Source of the DNA: Bernardetia sp.
GTDB lineage: Bacteria > Bacteroidota > Bacteroidia > Cytophagales > Bernardetiaceae
Assembly: GCA_020630575.1 (NCBI GenBank)
Contig: JAHDBD010000032.1
Coordinates: 1 to 46,834 of the forward strand
Direction of reading: 5' to 3'
Length of the DNA: 46,834 bases
The translations under genes were made by a program, and so were the position numbers. Position 1 is the stretch's first letter; every line of letters starts with the position of its first letter. The notes below the pieces were generated by a model, which did no database searches, had not been told where the DNA came from, and saw only the letters and a program-made list of their open reading frames with translations. Positions 18,450 through 25,865 of this stretch are shown here, in pieces.

Positions 18450-18541
18450 CTTTAGTAAAATCAAAACGCTACAAAATCAAATTTCTTCAATAACTAAAAA
18501 GGGGATATAGAATTAAGTAACTGATTAGTAGCGTTTGAATG

Positions 18542-18721
18542 TTATTTAATAGTTGGAGTAGTGGAAGTAACTGAATAATGAGAAACTTCTATTTTTTTTG
18601 AATCTTTTTTAACTTTCGGTGCAGCACTTAAAGCACATTCTTCGTTACGTTCACAAGCAACCATAATTGCTAAACCTAAGAAGAGAGTTAGCTGTAAAAG
18701 AATTAGTTTTTTGAGTTTCAT
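18542..18721 (-). CDS. Small lipoprotein, 59 aa
   Basis: A short gene easily missed. Translation from the ATG complementary to 18719-18721 gives MKLKKLILLQLTLFLGLAIMVACERNEE, ending SVTSTTPTIK. This is a textbook short lipoprotein signal: two Lys pairs, a Leu-rich core and the lipobox IMVAC with Cys23. The mature part has only about 37 residues, one further Cys (29) and a Lys/Ser/Thr-rich tail, with no family I recognise. Support for it being real: open frame of exactly 60 codons, good signal, its own strong terminator 90 bp downstream, and an upstream gap of 232 bp for a promoter. Entericidin-like or small envelope-stress lipoproteins are loose analogies only. Confidence 0.7.
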   Translation of the reverse strand: MKLKKLILLQLTLFLGLAIMVACERNEECALSAAPKVKKDSKKIEVSHYSVTSTTPTIK

Positions 18722-18953
18722 AAAAAAATTAGTCTAGTGAGTAGTTTTGGAAGATGGCTTTATAATGAATATAAATCATTTCACAATTTTATGAGTTTTT
18801 TATTTATTCACTTTAAGGGAATGAATAAATATAGATTAACACAAAGTTAAGTTTTTAAATGACTTTTATCGAAAAATAGGACTTATATACAACAATAGAT
18901 TTTATCATTTTGAAGTACCTTTTAAATAGTTTATTTAGCAAAAAAACTTTAAT

Positions 18954-19859
18954 TTAACTTTCTACTGGAAAATATAACGGATTGGGATAGATAAATTCAT
19001 ATCCTAACTTTTCTTGTATTTTTTCTGAGTTAATTATCTTATAATCAATCATTTGCTCATCATTTAAAAATGTAGGAGCTTCAAAATTATGCTCTATTGC
19101 ATTCTTTTCATAGACTTTTTTACGAATTGGATGAATCGGACAGACTGCATTAAATACCTCAAAATTGTTAGTGTTTTTGTGGTTAAAAAGCGTGTTTTCA
19201 CTTATTTTTTCAGCAACTAGAGAAATAATGTTTATCAAATCCTTTCTATGTATGAAATTTACAGGAATATGACCTGTATTTAAGTCCTTTTTACCTGCAA
19301 AATACTTTCCTGCCACTCTTTTACCTCCCATAAGTCCACCTGCTCGTAAAATGACGACTTCTAAATCTGTTTTTTTACTGGCTTCTATAAATACATTTTC
19401 AGCTTCAAAAATATCTTTTCGATTTGCCTCCTCTACATTTTGCACATCATTTTCAAAAGATTCTTTTATCGTCGATGCAGACAATGGCAAAGTTGAGTCT
19501 TTATAAATAGACGTAGAACTAATAAAAATCACTTTTTTAGTTGCTTTTTTATTTTCTAATAGATGATTTTTGATAAATTCCATTTGAGTTTTATAGAATT
19601 CTTTATTTTCTCTTGGTGGTGGTATGTTTATTAAACAAATACCTGTTTCGAAAAAATCTTGAAAAAAGTCATTAGAATTAGCTGATTTTATTTTTTCTTC
19701 ATTCAACTCCAAATGAAATGGTTTTATTCCTTCTTTTTCTAAAATTTCTATTTTTTCTGTAGAGGTAGTTGAACCATTTACTTTTTGTTTCTTTTCTATA
19801 CAAAATTTAGCTGTTTCTAATCCGAGCCATCCACAGCCTAAAATACTAATTGAATTCAT
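18954..19859 (-). CDS. NAD(P)-binding SDR-type epimerase/dehydratase-like protein
   Basis: 301 aa with an N-terminal Rossmann fold: SISILGCGWLGLETAKFC (GxGxxG near residues 8-13), VNGSTTSTEKIE after the second strand, ICLINIPPP, and KVIFISSTSIYKDS, in which the S/T...Y motif of extended SDRs is visible as SSTSIY. The usual YxxxK is weak (the position after TIKESFE carries no Tyr), so catalysis may differ. RAGGLMGGKRVAGKYFAGK and the HRKDLINII region fit the atypical YeeZ-like subfamily, whose members lack a known substrate. Single gene, divergent from the lipoprotein gene at 19981. Confidence 0.8.
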   Translation of the reverse strand: MNSISILGCGWLGLETAKFCIEKKQKVNGSTTSTEKIEILEKEGIKPFHLELNEEKIKSANSNDFFQDFFETGICLINIPPPRENKEFYKTQMEFIKNHLLENKKATKKVIFISSTSIYKDSTLPLSASTIKESFENDVQNVEEANRKDIFEAENVFIEASKKTDLEVVILRAGGLMGGKRVAGKYFAGKKDLNTGHIPVNFIHRKDLINIISLVAEKISENTLFNHKNTNNFEVFNAVCPIHPIRKKVYEKNAIEHNFEAPTFLNDEQMIDYKIINSEKIQEKLGYEFIYPNPLYFPVES

Positions 19860-19980
19860 AGTTGATAATTTGATTCCTTTGTAAAAAAATAAAAACAGAA
19901 TATTTTGCTTTTAGTTTTGATAAATTCTTACCTTGTTATTATATCATTGAAAATTATTTTTGCTTTTACTACTTATACCT

Positions 19981-20511
19981 ATGAATACTTTATTAAAAAG
20001 AATCTTATTCTGTTTTTCTATACTATTATTTACAGCTTGTAACTCAAAAAAAGAGACAACGACCTCTGATGTAGACTCCACTAGCGAAACCTCTATATTA
20101 AGAGAAGAAGTTATTGAAGAAATAGTAGAAGAACCTGCTTTCAGTATTGATACTTTTTCCGATTTTCCTCCAGAAATAGATGGTTGTTCTTGTTATTTTT
20201 CAAAAAATGAAGCTGATTTTAAAGAAGGAAAAAAATATAGCTATATGGACAACTATGAAAAAACAGCTTTTGTAAAAATTGATGGCGTTTTGGTGAAATT
20301 TGCACAAACAAATTCTGAAATGGTTACAGAAACACATTATAAAAATACCTATCAAAGTGAAAATGCAACACAAAACTATACACTAGAAACCGAGACAGAA
20401 AGAGAAAGTCAAAATGGAGATGAAACTTTTCTTTACACAGGAACTTTAAAAGTAACCAATCAAGAAGGAAAAAGTGTAAAAGAAAATTTTATAGGAGAAT
20501 GTGGGTGTTAA
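19981..20511 (+). CDS. Hypothetical lipoprotein
   Basis: 176 aa from ATG 19981; an upstream start at 19960 only adds MLLLLIP. MNTLLKRILFCFSILLFTACNSKK is a lipoprotein signal with lipobox Cys20. An acidic Ser/Thr/Glu linker follows, then a compact domain bounded by two Cys pairs (IDGCSCYFSKNE near residue 63 and IGECGC at the very end), with KTAFVKIDGVLVKF and LYTGTLKVTNQEGKSVKE between. The terminal Cys-x-Cys pairs suggest disulfides in the periplasm. I do not recognise the family. A perfect hairpin terminator follows 22 bp after the stop. Confidence 0.78.
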   Translation: MNTLLKRILFCFSILLFTACNSKKETTTSDVDSTSETSILREEVIEEIVEEPAFSIDTFSDFPPEIDGCSCYFSKNEADFKEGKKYSYMDNYEKTAFVKIDGVLVKFAQTNSEMVTETHYKNTYQSENATQNYTLETETERESQNGDETFLYTGTLKVTNQEGKSVKENFIGECGC

Positions 20512-20533
20512 ATTTGATAAATTTACTTCATGA

Positions 20534-20567
20534 AAAAAGCTATCAAAAATAGAATTGATAGCTTTTT
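20534..20567. terminator. perfect 13-bp bidirectional terminator
   Basis: aaaaagctatcaa (20534-20546) and ttgatagcttttt (20555-20567) pair perfectly around an 8-nt loop. It sits between the convergent lipoprotein gene (stop 20511) and PP2C gene (stop 20582) and can end both. Confidence 0.88.
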
Positions 20568-20581
20568 CGTTTGTGTTTTTT

Positions 20582-21850
20582 CTAAAAACGCATTCCCATT
20601 ATCAAAATATCATCAATTTGAGAACGATCACCTTTCCATGCCTGAAACTTTTCATCTAAAATTTGTTTTTGTTCTTCGACTGGCTTTTCATGAATTTCTT
20701 TCAAGAGAGCTCTAAAGTTTTTGCTCATAAACTTTTCTGATTTTTCTCCTCCAAACTGGTCTTGATACCCATCAGAAAAAAGATACAACATGATAGGTTC
20801 ACTCAAATCTACTTCATGACGAGTGTAATTTCTATCTAATTGAAACTGAACACCTCCAATTGGATATTTATCTCCTTTTATTAAAGTCATTTCTCCATTT
20901 TTGAAATAGACTAAAGGATTTTTTGCTCCTGAAAATTGTAGTTTTTTGTTTTCTAAATCAATCACACAAAGAGCCAAATCCATTCCATCACGACTTTTAT
21001 TTTCTTCTTGTCGTAATGCTTTTCTAACGCTATCGTGCAGTTCATTTAATATTTTATCTGATTCTATGACTCCTCTAGCACTTACAATTTCATTCAATAA
21101 ATCATTTCCAATTAATGACATAAATGCACCTGGCACTCCATGTCCTGTGCAATCGGCAGCCGTTACGACAATTTTGTTTCCTTCCTTTAAAAACCAATAA
21201 AAATCGCCACTTACAATATCACGAGGTTTAAAATAAATAAATGAATCTGGAATTGATTCTTTAATTTCTTCTACACGAGGCAAAGCAGCATCTTGAATTC
21301 GCTTGGCATAATTGATACTCTCTGTGATACTTTGATTTTTAGCTTCAATAATTTCTTTCTGAACTGTAATTTCATTTGTTCTTTCCTCTATTGTCTGCTC
21401 CAAATCTCTACTATATCGTTCTAATTTTTGGTGTAATTGTTCTTTTTCTGTGATAGATTCTTTTAGGCGTTGTACATGTTTTATTGTCTTCGCAATTGTT
21501 GCACCCAAATCATTAAAATTAATTGGCTTTGTTACAAAATCAAATGCACCATTATTCATTGCTCTTCTGATATTTCTCATATCTCCATACGCCGAAACGA
21601 TAACTGTCTGAACAGTTGGATTCACTACTTTTGTTTTTGAAAGCAGCGTAATTCCGTCCATTTCAGGCATATTTACATCACATAAAATAACATCAATATT
21701 CGGATTATCTTTTAGTTTGTCAAGGGCTTCGGTACCATTGGCAGCAAAAATAAACTCATATTCATGATTGCGAAGTTGCTTTCTGAATTTTTGTTTCATC
21801 AAAAGCTGCACATCTGGTTCGTCATCTACAACCATTAATATTGTCGGCAT
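20582..21850 (-). CDS. Response regulator with SpoIIE/RsbU-type PP2C phosphatase output
   Basis: 422 aa. Receiver domain at 1-120: acidic pair D9/D10, phospho-acceptor D58 (CDVNMPEMDG), SAYGD switch Ser and K108 (VTKPI). A helical coiled-coil linker spans about 122-195 (KESITEKEQLHQKLERYSRDLEQTIEERTNE...). The PP2C/SpoIIE domain follows at about 200-420, with metal ligands in FKPRDIVSGDFYW and ADCTGHGVPGAFMSLIG, then SRDGMDLALCVID, GAKNPLVYF and LFSDGYQDQFGG. This architecture dephosphorylates Ser/Thr on STAS-domain antagonists in partner-switching pathways when the receiver is phosphorylated. Neither the histidine kinase nor a STAS partner is in the window. Its C-terminal domain is strongly similar to that of the propeller protein at 25866-29867. 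Confidence 0.93.
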   Translation of the reverse strand: MPTILMVVDDEPDVQLLMKQKFRKQLRNHEYEFIFAANGTEALDKLKDNPNIDVILCDVNMPEMDGITLLSKTKVVNPTVQTVIVSAYGDMRNIRRAMNNGAFDFVTKPINFNDLGATIAKTIKHVQRLKESITEKEQLHQKLERYSRDLEQTIEERTNEITVQKEIIEAKNQSITESINYAKRIQDAALPRVEEIKESIPDSFIYFKPRDIVSGDFYWFLKEGNKIVVTAADCTGHGVPGAFMSLIGNDLLNEIVSARGVIESDKILNELHDSVRKALRQEENKSRDGMDLALCVIDLENKKLQFSGAKNPLVYFKNGEMTLIKGDKYPIGGVQFQLDRNYTRHEVDLSEPIMLYLFSDGYQDQFGGEKSEKFMSKNFRALLKEIHEKPVEEQKQILDEKFQAWKGDRSQIDDILIMGMRF

Positions 21851-22320
21851 AGGGTAGTTTATTTTATAAGGATGTATATTTTCTTCAGACAGATTTATAA
21901 AAATGGTCTTTTATCTTATCTTTTTAATGAATAGTATAGTAAGACTTAGGCAAATTTAATGCAAAAAATTAGTTTACCCTAAACATACTCAAAACTTAGG
22001 ACACAAACAAAACAAAACTCTCGATAAAGCAATTAATTTGCTCGGTAAACATCATAAAACCAAAAATAAAATAGAGTCAAAGGGAACAATAATCACTCAA
22101 ATTCAATTATTATTTAGTAAATTTAGAAACAAGAGAACGATTATGAATTACGAATTAAAAATTACGAACTGAAAAACAGTACAGATAATATGATTATCTA
22201 TTTGTAAAAAACAATTTAAAATTTAAAGTCGTATCCCTTTATTTACTTAATTTTTATTATCTGATTTTTTTTTTTGGTAGAAAAATCGTAATTCGTAATT
22301 TTTAATTCGTAATTAACTTC
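21851..22320. other. 470-bp divergent intergenic region with a spaced 23-nt inverted repeat
   Basis: No ORF that I trust. The 23-nt sequence at 22146-22168 is the exact reverse complement of 22292-22314. The two arms are themselves built from aattacgaatt/aaaaattacg words and enclose 123 nt. The right arm ends 7 bp before the ATG of the DUF3137 gene, so it occupies its ribosome-binding region. Confidence 0.6.
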
Positions 22321-23424
22321 ATGCGTAGTTTTGCAGAATTTAAAGCTCTTTTTGATGAAGATTTACTCCCTCATTTAGAAGACCTCAAAAAAGAACTTTC
22401 TTGGCGTAATATTCTTCAATTCGGAATTGTGATAGCTCTTGCAGCTATTTTGATAGTTCTCTTTGTTTTGATTGTTATGGAGTTGGTAGCTATTTGGGTT
22501 GTCATTATTTTGTCTGTTTTTCTGATTGCAGGAGCAATTTGGCAAGTACGAAAATTAGCAGATAGAAGAGATATTCAGTTACGTTACAAAAAAACAGTTA
22601 ATTCTAAGTTAATAGAATTTGTAGCTCCTAGAGGAGATTATAACTCTGATGGTTTTGTTTCATACAGTGATTTTGTAGATAGCGAACTATTTAAGCGTGA
22701 GCCTGATTTTTATGGTGGAGATGATTTGGTAACAACAAGTCAAGATGGTGTACAAGTACAATTTTCAGAAGTAAAAGCTGCTTGGGAAGAGCAAAGTGAA
22801 GATATAAAAGGTAATGATTCTAGTCAATGGCACGTGATTTTTGATGGTATTTTTATGGTTTCGACACTCAGTAAAAGCTTTCCAGAGATGATTATTATTC
22901 CTGATGCTTCTCAGGGAAGTTTTGGAAGATTAGGTTATGAAACTAAAAAAGCAAACGAACAGCACGGAGAATTTGTAGATGTAGAACATCCAGAATTTAA
23001 TGATTATTTTACAGCTTATGCAAAAGATGGAAAAAAAGCTAAAAAAATGATTAGTGAAGATTTTATGGATAAAGCTGTCGAAATTGCTCAAACTATCGAA
23101 GAACCTATTTATTTTTCATTTAAAGGTAGAAAAATGTACGTTGCCATTCGTTACGACAAACCAATGTTTGAGTTTAATACGTATCTTGCAAACATTACCA
23201 ATCCAGAAAAGCCTTACGAAATATTCAAAGAAATGGATTTTTTAGTAAACATTGGTGCTTCCCTAAATAACATGAAAAGACGAGAAAAATTAGGTAGTAT
23301 GGGAAGAGAAAGTTTTGGGGGTGGAATGGAAAGTATGGGAGGAATGGGTAGCTTAGGTTCTATGTCTTCACAAGATTTAGAACTAACAGATGAAGAAATT
23401 GCAGCTATGATGAGAGGAGAATAA
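22321..23424 (+). CDS. DUF3137-family membrane protein
   Basis: 367 aa. An N-terminal helix (RSFAEFKALFDEDLLPHLEDLKKEL) precedes two adjacent transmembrane segments (about 31-52 and 53-74), then a long soluble domain with DUF3137 features: SDFVDSELFKREPDFYGGDDLV, WHVIFDGIFMVSTLSKSFPEMIIIPD, and VDVEHPEFNDYFTAYAKDGKKAKKMISEDFMDKAVEIA...YFSFKGRKMYVAI. The C-tail is Gly/Met/Ser-rich (about 325-350) with a short acidic end. The family is of unknown function. The downstream DivIC/FtsB-like gene starts 39 bp after its stop, so the two may be co-transcribed. Confidence 0.85.
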   Translation: MRSFAEFKALFDEDLLPHLEDLKKELSWRNILQFGIVIALAAILIVLFVLIVMELVAIWVVIILSVFLIAGAIWQVRKLADRRDIQLRYKKTVNSKLIEFVAPRGDYNSDGFVSYSDFVDSELFKREPDFYGGDDLVTTSQDGVQVQFSEVKAAWEEQSEDIKGNDSSQWHVIFDGIFMVSTLSKSFPEMIIIPDASQGSFGRLGYETKKANEQHGEFVDVEHPEFNDYFTAYAKDGKKAKKMISEDFMDKAVEIAQTIEEPIYFSFKGRKMYVAIRYDKPMFEFNTYLANITNPEKPYEIFKEMDFLVNIGASLNNMKRREKLGSMGRESFGGGMESMGGMGSLGSMSSQDLELTDEEIAAMMRGE

Positions 23425-23463
23425 GAAATTATTTCAATTAAAAAAAAAATTACTATTTAGATT

Positions 23464-23739
23464 ATGACTTTTTTTCAACGTATCAATAATTTTTACTTTT
23501 GGTTTTTTGTAGCCTTTGTATTATGGATGTTTTTCTTAGATGGAAATGATGTATTAAATCAAATCCGTATGCGCCAAACATTAGAAGAGCTACAAGCCGA
23601 AAAAGAATATTACAGCAAACAAATTGACCTTTTAGAAACAAAAAAGGCACAAATAAATGATACCAAAAGCTTAGAGGAAATTGCACGAGAAAGGTATCTT
23701 ATGACAAAAGAAGGTGAAGATGTTTATGTAGTGGAATGA
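23464..23739 (+). CDS. FtsB/DivIC-type septum formation initiator
   Basis: 91 aa, the usual small size. A short cytoplasmic N-terminus is followed by one transmembrane helix (about 9-25, FYFWFFVAFVLWMFFLDG) and a coiled coil (about 33-68, MRQTLEELQAEKEYYSKQIDLLETKKAQI). The conserved C-terminal element is SLEEIARERYLMTKEGEDVYVV, matching the family's (L)ExxARExxxMxxpgExvy. It should sit in the divisome with FtsL and FtsQ and help recruit or activate septal peptidoglycan synthesis. The partner genes are not nearby, which is common in Bacteroidota. Distinction between FtsB and DivIC is not possible from this sequence. Confidence 0.92.
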   Translation: MTFFQRINNFYFWFFVAFVLWMFFLDGNDVLNQIRMRQTLEELQAEKEYYSKQIDLLETKKAQINDTKSLEEIARERYLMTKEGEDVYVVE

Positions 23740-23747
23740 GATAAAGA

Positions 23748-23766
23748 TAGAAGTTAGAAATTAGAA
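23748..23766. repeat. degenerate TTAGAAG repeat, copy 3
   Basis: tagaagttagaaattagaa starts 9 bp after the FtsB-like stop codon. The words match the reverse complement of 6864-6896. Confidence 0.45.
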
Positions 23767-23878
23767 TAACTCAATTCCACTTTCTATATTTTTGCTTTGA
23801 AGTAGATAACAATAGTTCTTTTTTAATAATTGAACGCAGTTCGTTTATAAATAAGTTGTAGCACATTAAAAGAAAACA

Positions 23879-24583
23879 GTGGAACAGGTAGAAAAAGATG
23901 TCGAAGATTGGATAAAACCCTATGCTACTATCATAGGAGATAAAAATAATGTAGATATTAATTTAAGAGAAACAAAGCCGACTAAGTATTTTGTGAGAAA
24001 AACTCTTCCAAATAACTTTGAAAGTTATGCCATTATTTTACATTCTTTTTGGATAAATCACAAGGTTATTGAAGATAAAGTCGCAGAAGCTAAAAATAAC
24101 AATTTAGATTTACCTGAGGAAGAATTTACTCGTACAAATTGGAAAGAGTTTTATGAATTAAAAGGAACTTCCTTTGAACTTGACACAACTATTTTAAATT
24201 CAGTTAATTGGAAGTACCCATTCAAACAAATGAATAATGAACTGTTTCCAGGAGAGGGGTATATAGATGAAGAACATTTAGAAAGTTTAATTAAAAATGT
24301 CTATGAACTTTATGGCAGTCAAGAGATTGAGGTATTTTATACTTTTCTCTCTACACAAACTTGGGAGAAAGATTTAATTTTTAGTGGTAAAATTACTGAT
24401 TTACGAAGTTTACTTAAAAAAGAAGAATTGATATTAACACCAAGTTTGATTTATTCGAAGCAAAGAAACTGGGTTGTGAATACTGACTATGACTTATCAT
24501 TTTCAACTATCGGAGGAGAAAGAGAACTTATAGACAGATTAGTTAAAGAAAATAAATATGAGGTGTTTAAAGTTGAGTATTAA
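23879..24583 (+). CDS. Orphan protein of unknown function, possible gene cassette
   Basis: 234 aa from a GTG (no in-frame ATG near the beginning). It is soluble, acidic, with no signal or TM segment. I recognise no family. Visible features are an aromatic-rich N-terminal half (TKYFVRKTLPNNFESYAIILHSFWINHKVI), a PGEGYIDEEHLESLIKNVYELYGSQEIEVFYTF segment, and a C-terminal LIDRLVKENKYEVFKVEY. The size and composition resemble small globular immunity-type or SMI1-like proteins, but no diagnostic motif is present and I do not claim it. It is followed after 4 bp by the attC-like palindrome at 24588-24726, and no flanking gene is functionally related. Confidence 0.65.
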   Translation: MEQVEKDVEDWIKPYATIIGDKNNVDINLRETKPTKYFVRKTLPNNFESYAIILHSFWINHKVIEDKVAEAKNNNLDLPEEEFTRTNWKEFYELKGTSFELDTTILNSVNWKYPFKQMNNELFPGEGYIDEEHLESLIKNVYELYGSQEIEVFYTFLSTQTWEKDLIFSGKITDLRSLLKKEELILTPSLIYSKQRNWVVNTDYDLSFSTIGGERELIDRLVKENKYEVFKVEY

Positions 24584-24587
24584 AATA

Positions 24588-24726
24588 AACGTGCTATACA
24601 ACATTGACTTAGCGAAAATGGGCTTAACGTTTTGACACAGACATTTGAACATAAAATAAACTTTTTAAGGTTTAGCGAGGGACGAACTTAGAAGTCCTAT
24701 ATTCGCCAAGCCACACCGTTACAAAT
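24588..24726. repeat. attC-like imperfect palindrome
   Basis: About 139 nt, more GC-rich than its surroundings. The left half (aac...ttgacttagcgaaaatggg) matches the reverse complement of the right half (attcgccaagccacaccgtt), with core cttagcgaa against ttcgccaag. AAC near the left end and GTT at the right end (24718-24720) sit where attC sites carry their terminal RYYYAAC/GTTRRRY boxes, though the boxes do not match the consensus exactly. It separates two orphan genes. Alternatives: a degraded mobile-element end or a structured noncoding RNA. Confidence 0.4.
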
Positions 24727-24757
24727 TATTTAAGAACCTAAGTTAAATTTAAAACTA

Positions 24758-25717
24758 ATGAACAGATTCGTGAATTTTTTTTTGAAGTGGTTTAAGAATG
24801 ATAAAAAGGAAATTTTTGTATCAACTAACTTCATATCTTCAATGAAGGTTTTTAATAAACTAAATATTAGAAACAGTTCATTTTTTCCAATCAATGATTT
24901 AAAAAATAAAGCTAATTACAAAGAATACTTGATAGTAGAAAGAGATGGAAAAGTTCTTAGGAGAATATTCTTAAATATTTTCAATCCAGAGCATAGAGAA
25001 TATTTGATTTTTATACATTACATTTCAAGGAGGATAAAGTTCTTTTACAAATCTCAAGTTAGTTTCAATATTTTATCAAGAGACGATCCGTGGGATTTCA
25101 AGGTTAAGTTAAATAATAATGAAACATTTAATGTTGAAGTTACATCAATATCTGATAATCAATGGAATTTTGAAATGCTAAAAAATGAAGAAAGGATTAC
25201 AACTCAATCAAACAAAGAAAAGATTCCATTTCATGAATTAATAAAGATTAATAAAATATTTCCAGATGCAACCTTTGAGGCAATAATTAATGACTATCGC
25301 AAAAAAAAGACCACAAGTAAGGCAATAATTCCTAATCCTTTTTATGCTAAGGCAATTTCTACTTTAGGTAGAATAGATTTGCCAAAGAAAAAGTTAAGTG
25401 AAATGATTGATATGGCTATTACTAAAAAAGAGGAAAAGAAACATTTGGAAAAGGAAAACACAATTTTGTTGATTGACAATAGAACATTCACATTAGAAAT
25501 TGATGACTTTCAAAAAGCATTTCAAGAACTAGGCGATAGATTCGAATTATCACCATTTATAGAAATTTGGTTATATACTGGATACTATTCATCTGATGAT
25601 GGTAATGAAGCTGAATATAGCTTTATCCCTTTAAAAATTACAGAAGTACAAAGTAAGATGTTAAAAATTATGGCTGATAAAAATGGAATAAATGACAAAA
25701 GAATTACATACACTTAA
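24758..25717 (+). CDS. Orphan protein, possible PD-(D/E)xK-like fold
   Basis: 319 aa, highly charged, no signal peptide. A short hydrophobic N-terminal stretch (MNRFVNFFLKWF) is too short for a typical TM helix. Around residues 108-130, the order RDDPWDFKVKL then FNVEVTSIS (D113, E127) recalls the core strands of PD-(D/E)xK nucleases, with Thr where Lys is usual; this is weak evidence. Later come HELIKINKIFPDATFEAIINDYRKKK, a Lys-rich helix (ITKKEEKKHLEKEN) and TILLIDNRTF. No family recognised with confidence. It follows the attC-like palindrome, lies at 3' end next to a small inverted repeat (25753-25775), and is unrelated to its neighbours, consistent with an acquired cassette. Confidence 0.65.
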   Translation: MNRFVNFFLKWFKNDKKEIFVSTNFISSMKVFNKLNIRNSSFFPINDLKNKANYKEYLIVERDGKVLRRIFLNIFNPEHREYLIFIHYISRRIKFFYKSQVSFNILSRDDPWDFKVKLNNNETFNVEVTSISDNQWNFEMLKNEERITTQSNKEKIPFHELIKINKIFPDATFEAIINDYRKKKTTSKAIIPNPFYAKAISTLGRIDLPKKKLSEMIDMAITKKEEKKHLEKENTILLIDNRTFTLEIDDFQKAFQELGDRFELSPFIEIWLYTGYYSSDDGNEAEYSFIPLKITEVQSKMLKIMADKNGINDKRITYT

Positions 25718-25752
25718 ATTTAAAACAGCATATGAGAGTATTTCTTCTACCT

Positions 25753-25775
25753 GTTCATAGTTTCACACTACGAAC
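25753..25775. repeat. short inverted repeat downstream of the orphan gene
   Basis: gttcatag (25753-25760) pairs with ctacgaac (25768-25775) with one G-U and a 7-nt loop. No T run follows. A second small dyad, aagcg/cgctt, is near 25790-25802. Confidence 0.45.
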
Positions 25776-25829
25776 CTACAAAGGTATTTAAGCGTTCCGC
25801 TTTGTATTTCGTAAAACACACGTGTGACA

Positions 25830-25858
25830 CTTCTGACTTCTAAAATCTAACTTCTCAC
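25830..25858. repeat. degenerate CTTCTAA repeat, copy 4
   Basis: cttctgacttctaaaatct followed by aacttctcac. It shares ctgacttcta words with copy 2 and lies immediately beyond the stop codon of the minus-strand propeller gene (25866). Confidence 0.5.
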
Positions 25859-25865
25859 TTTATTT

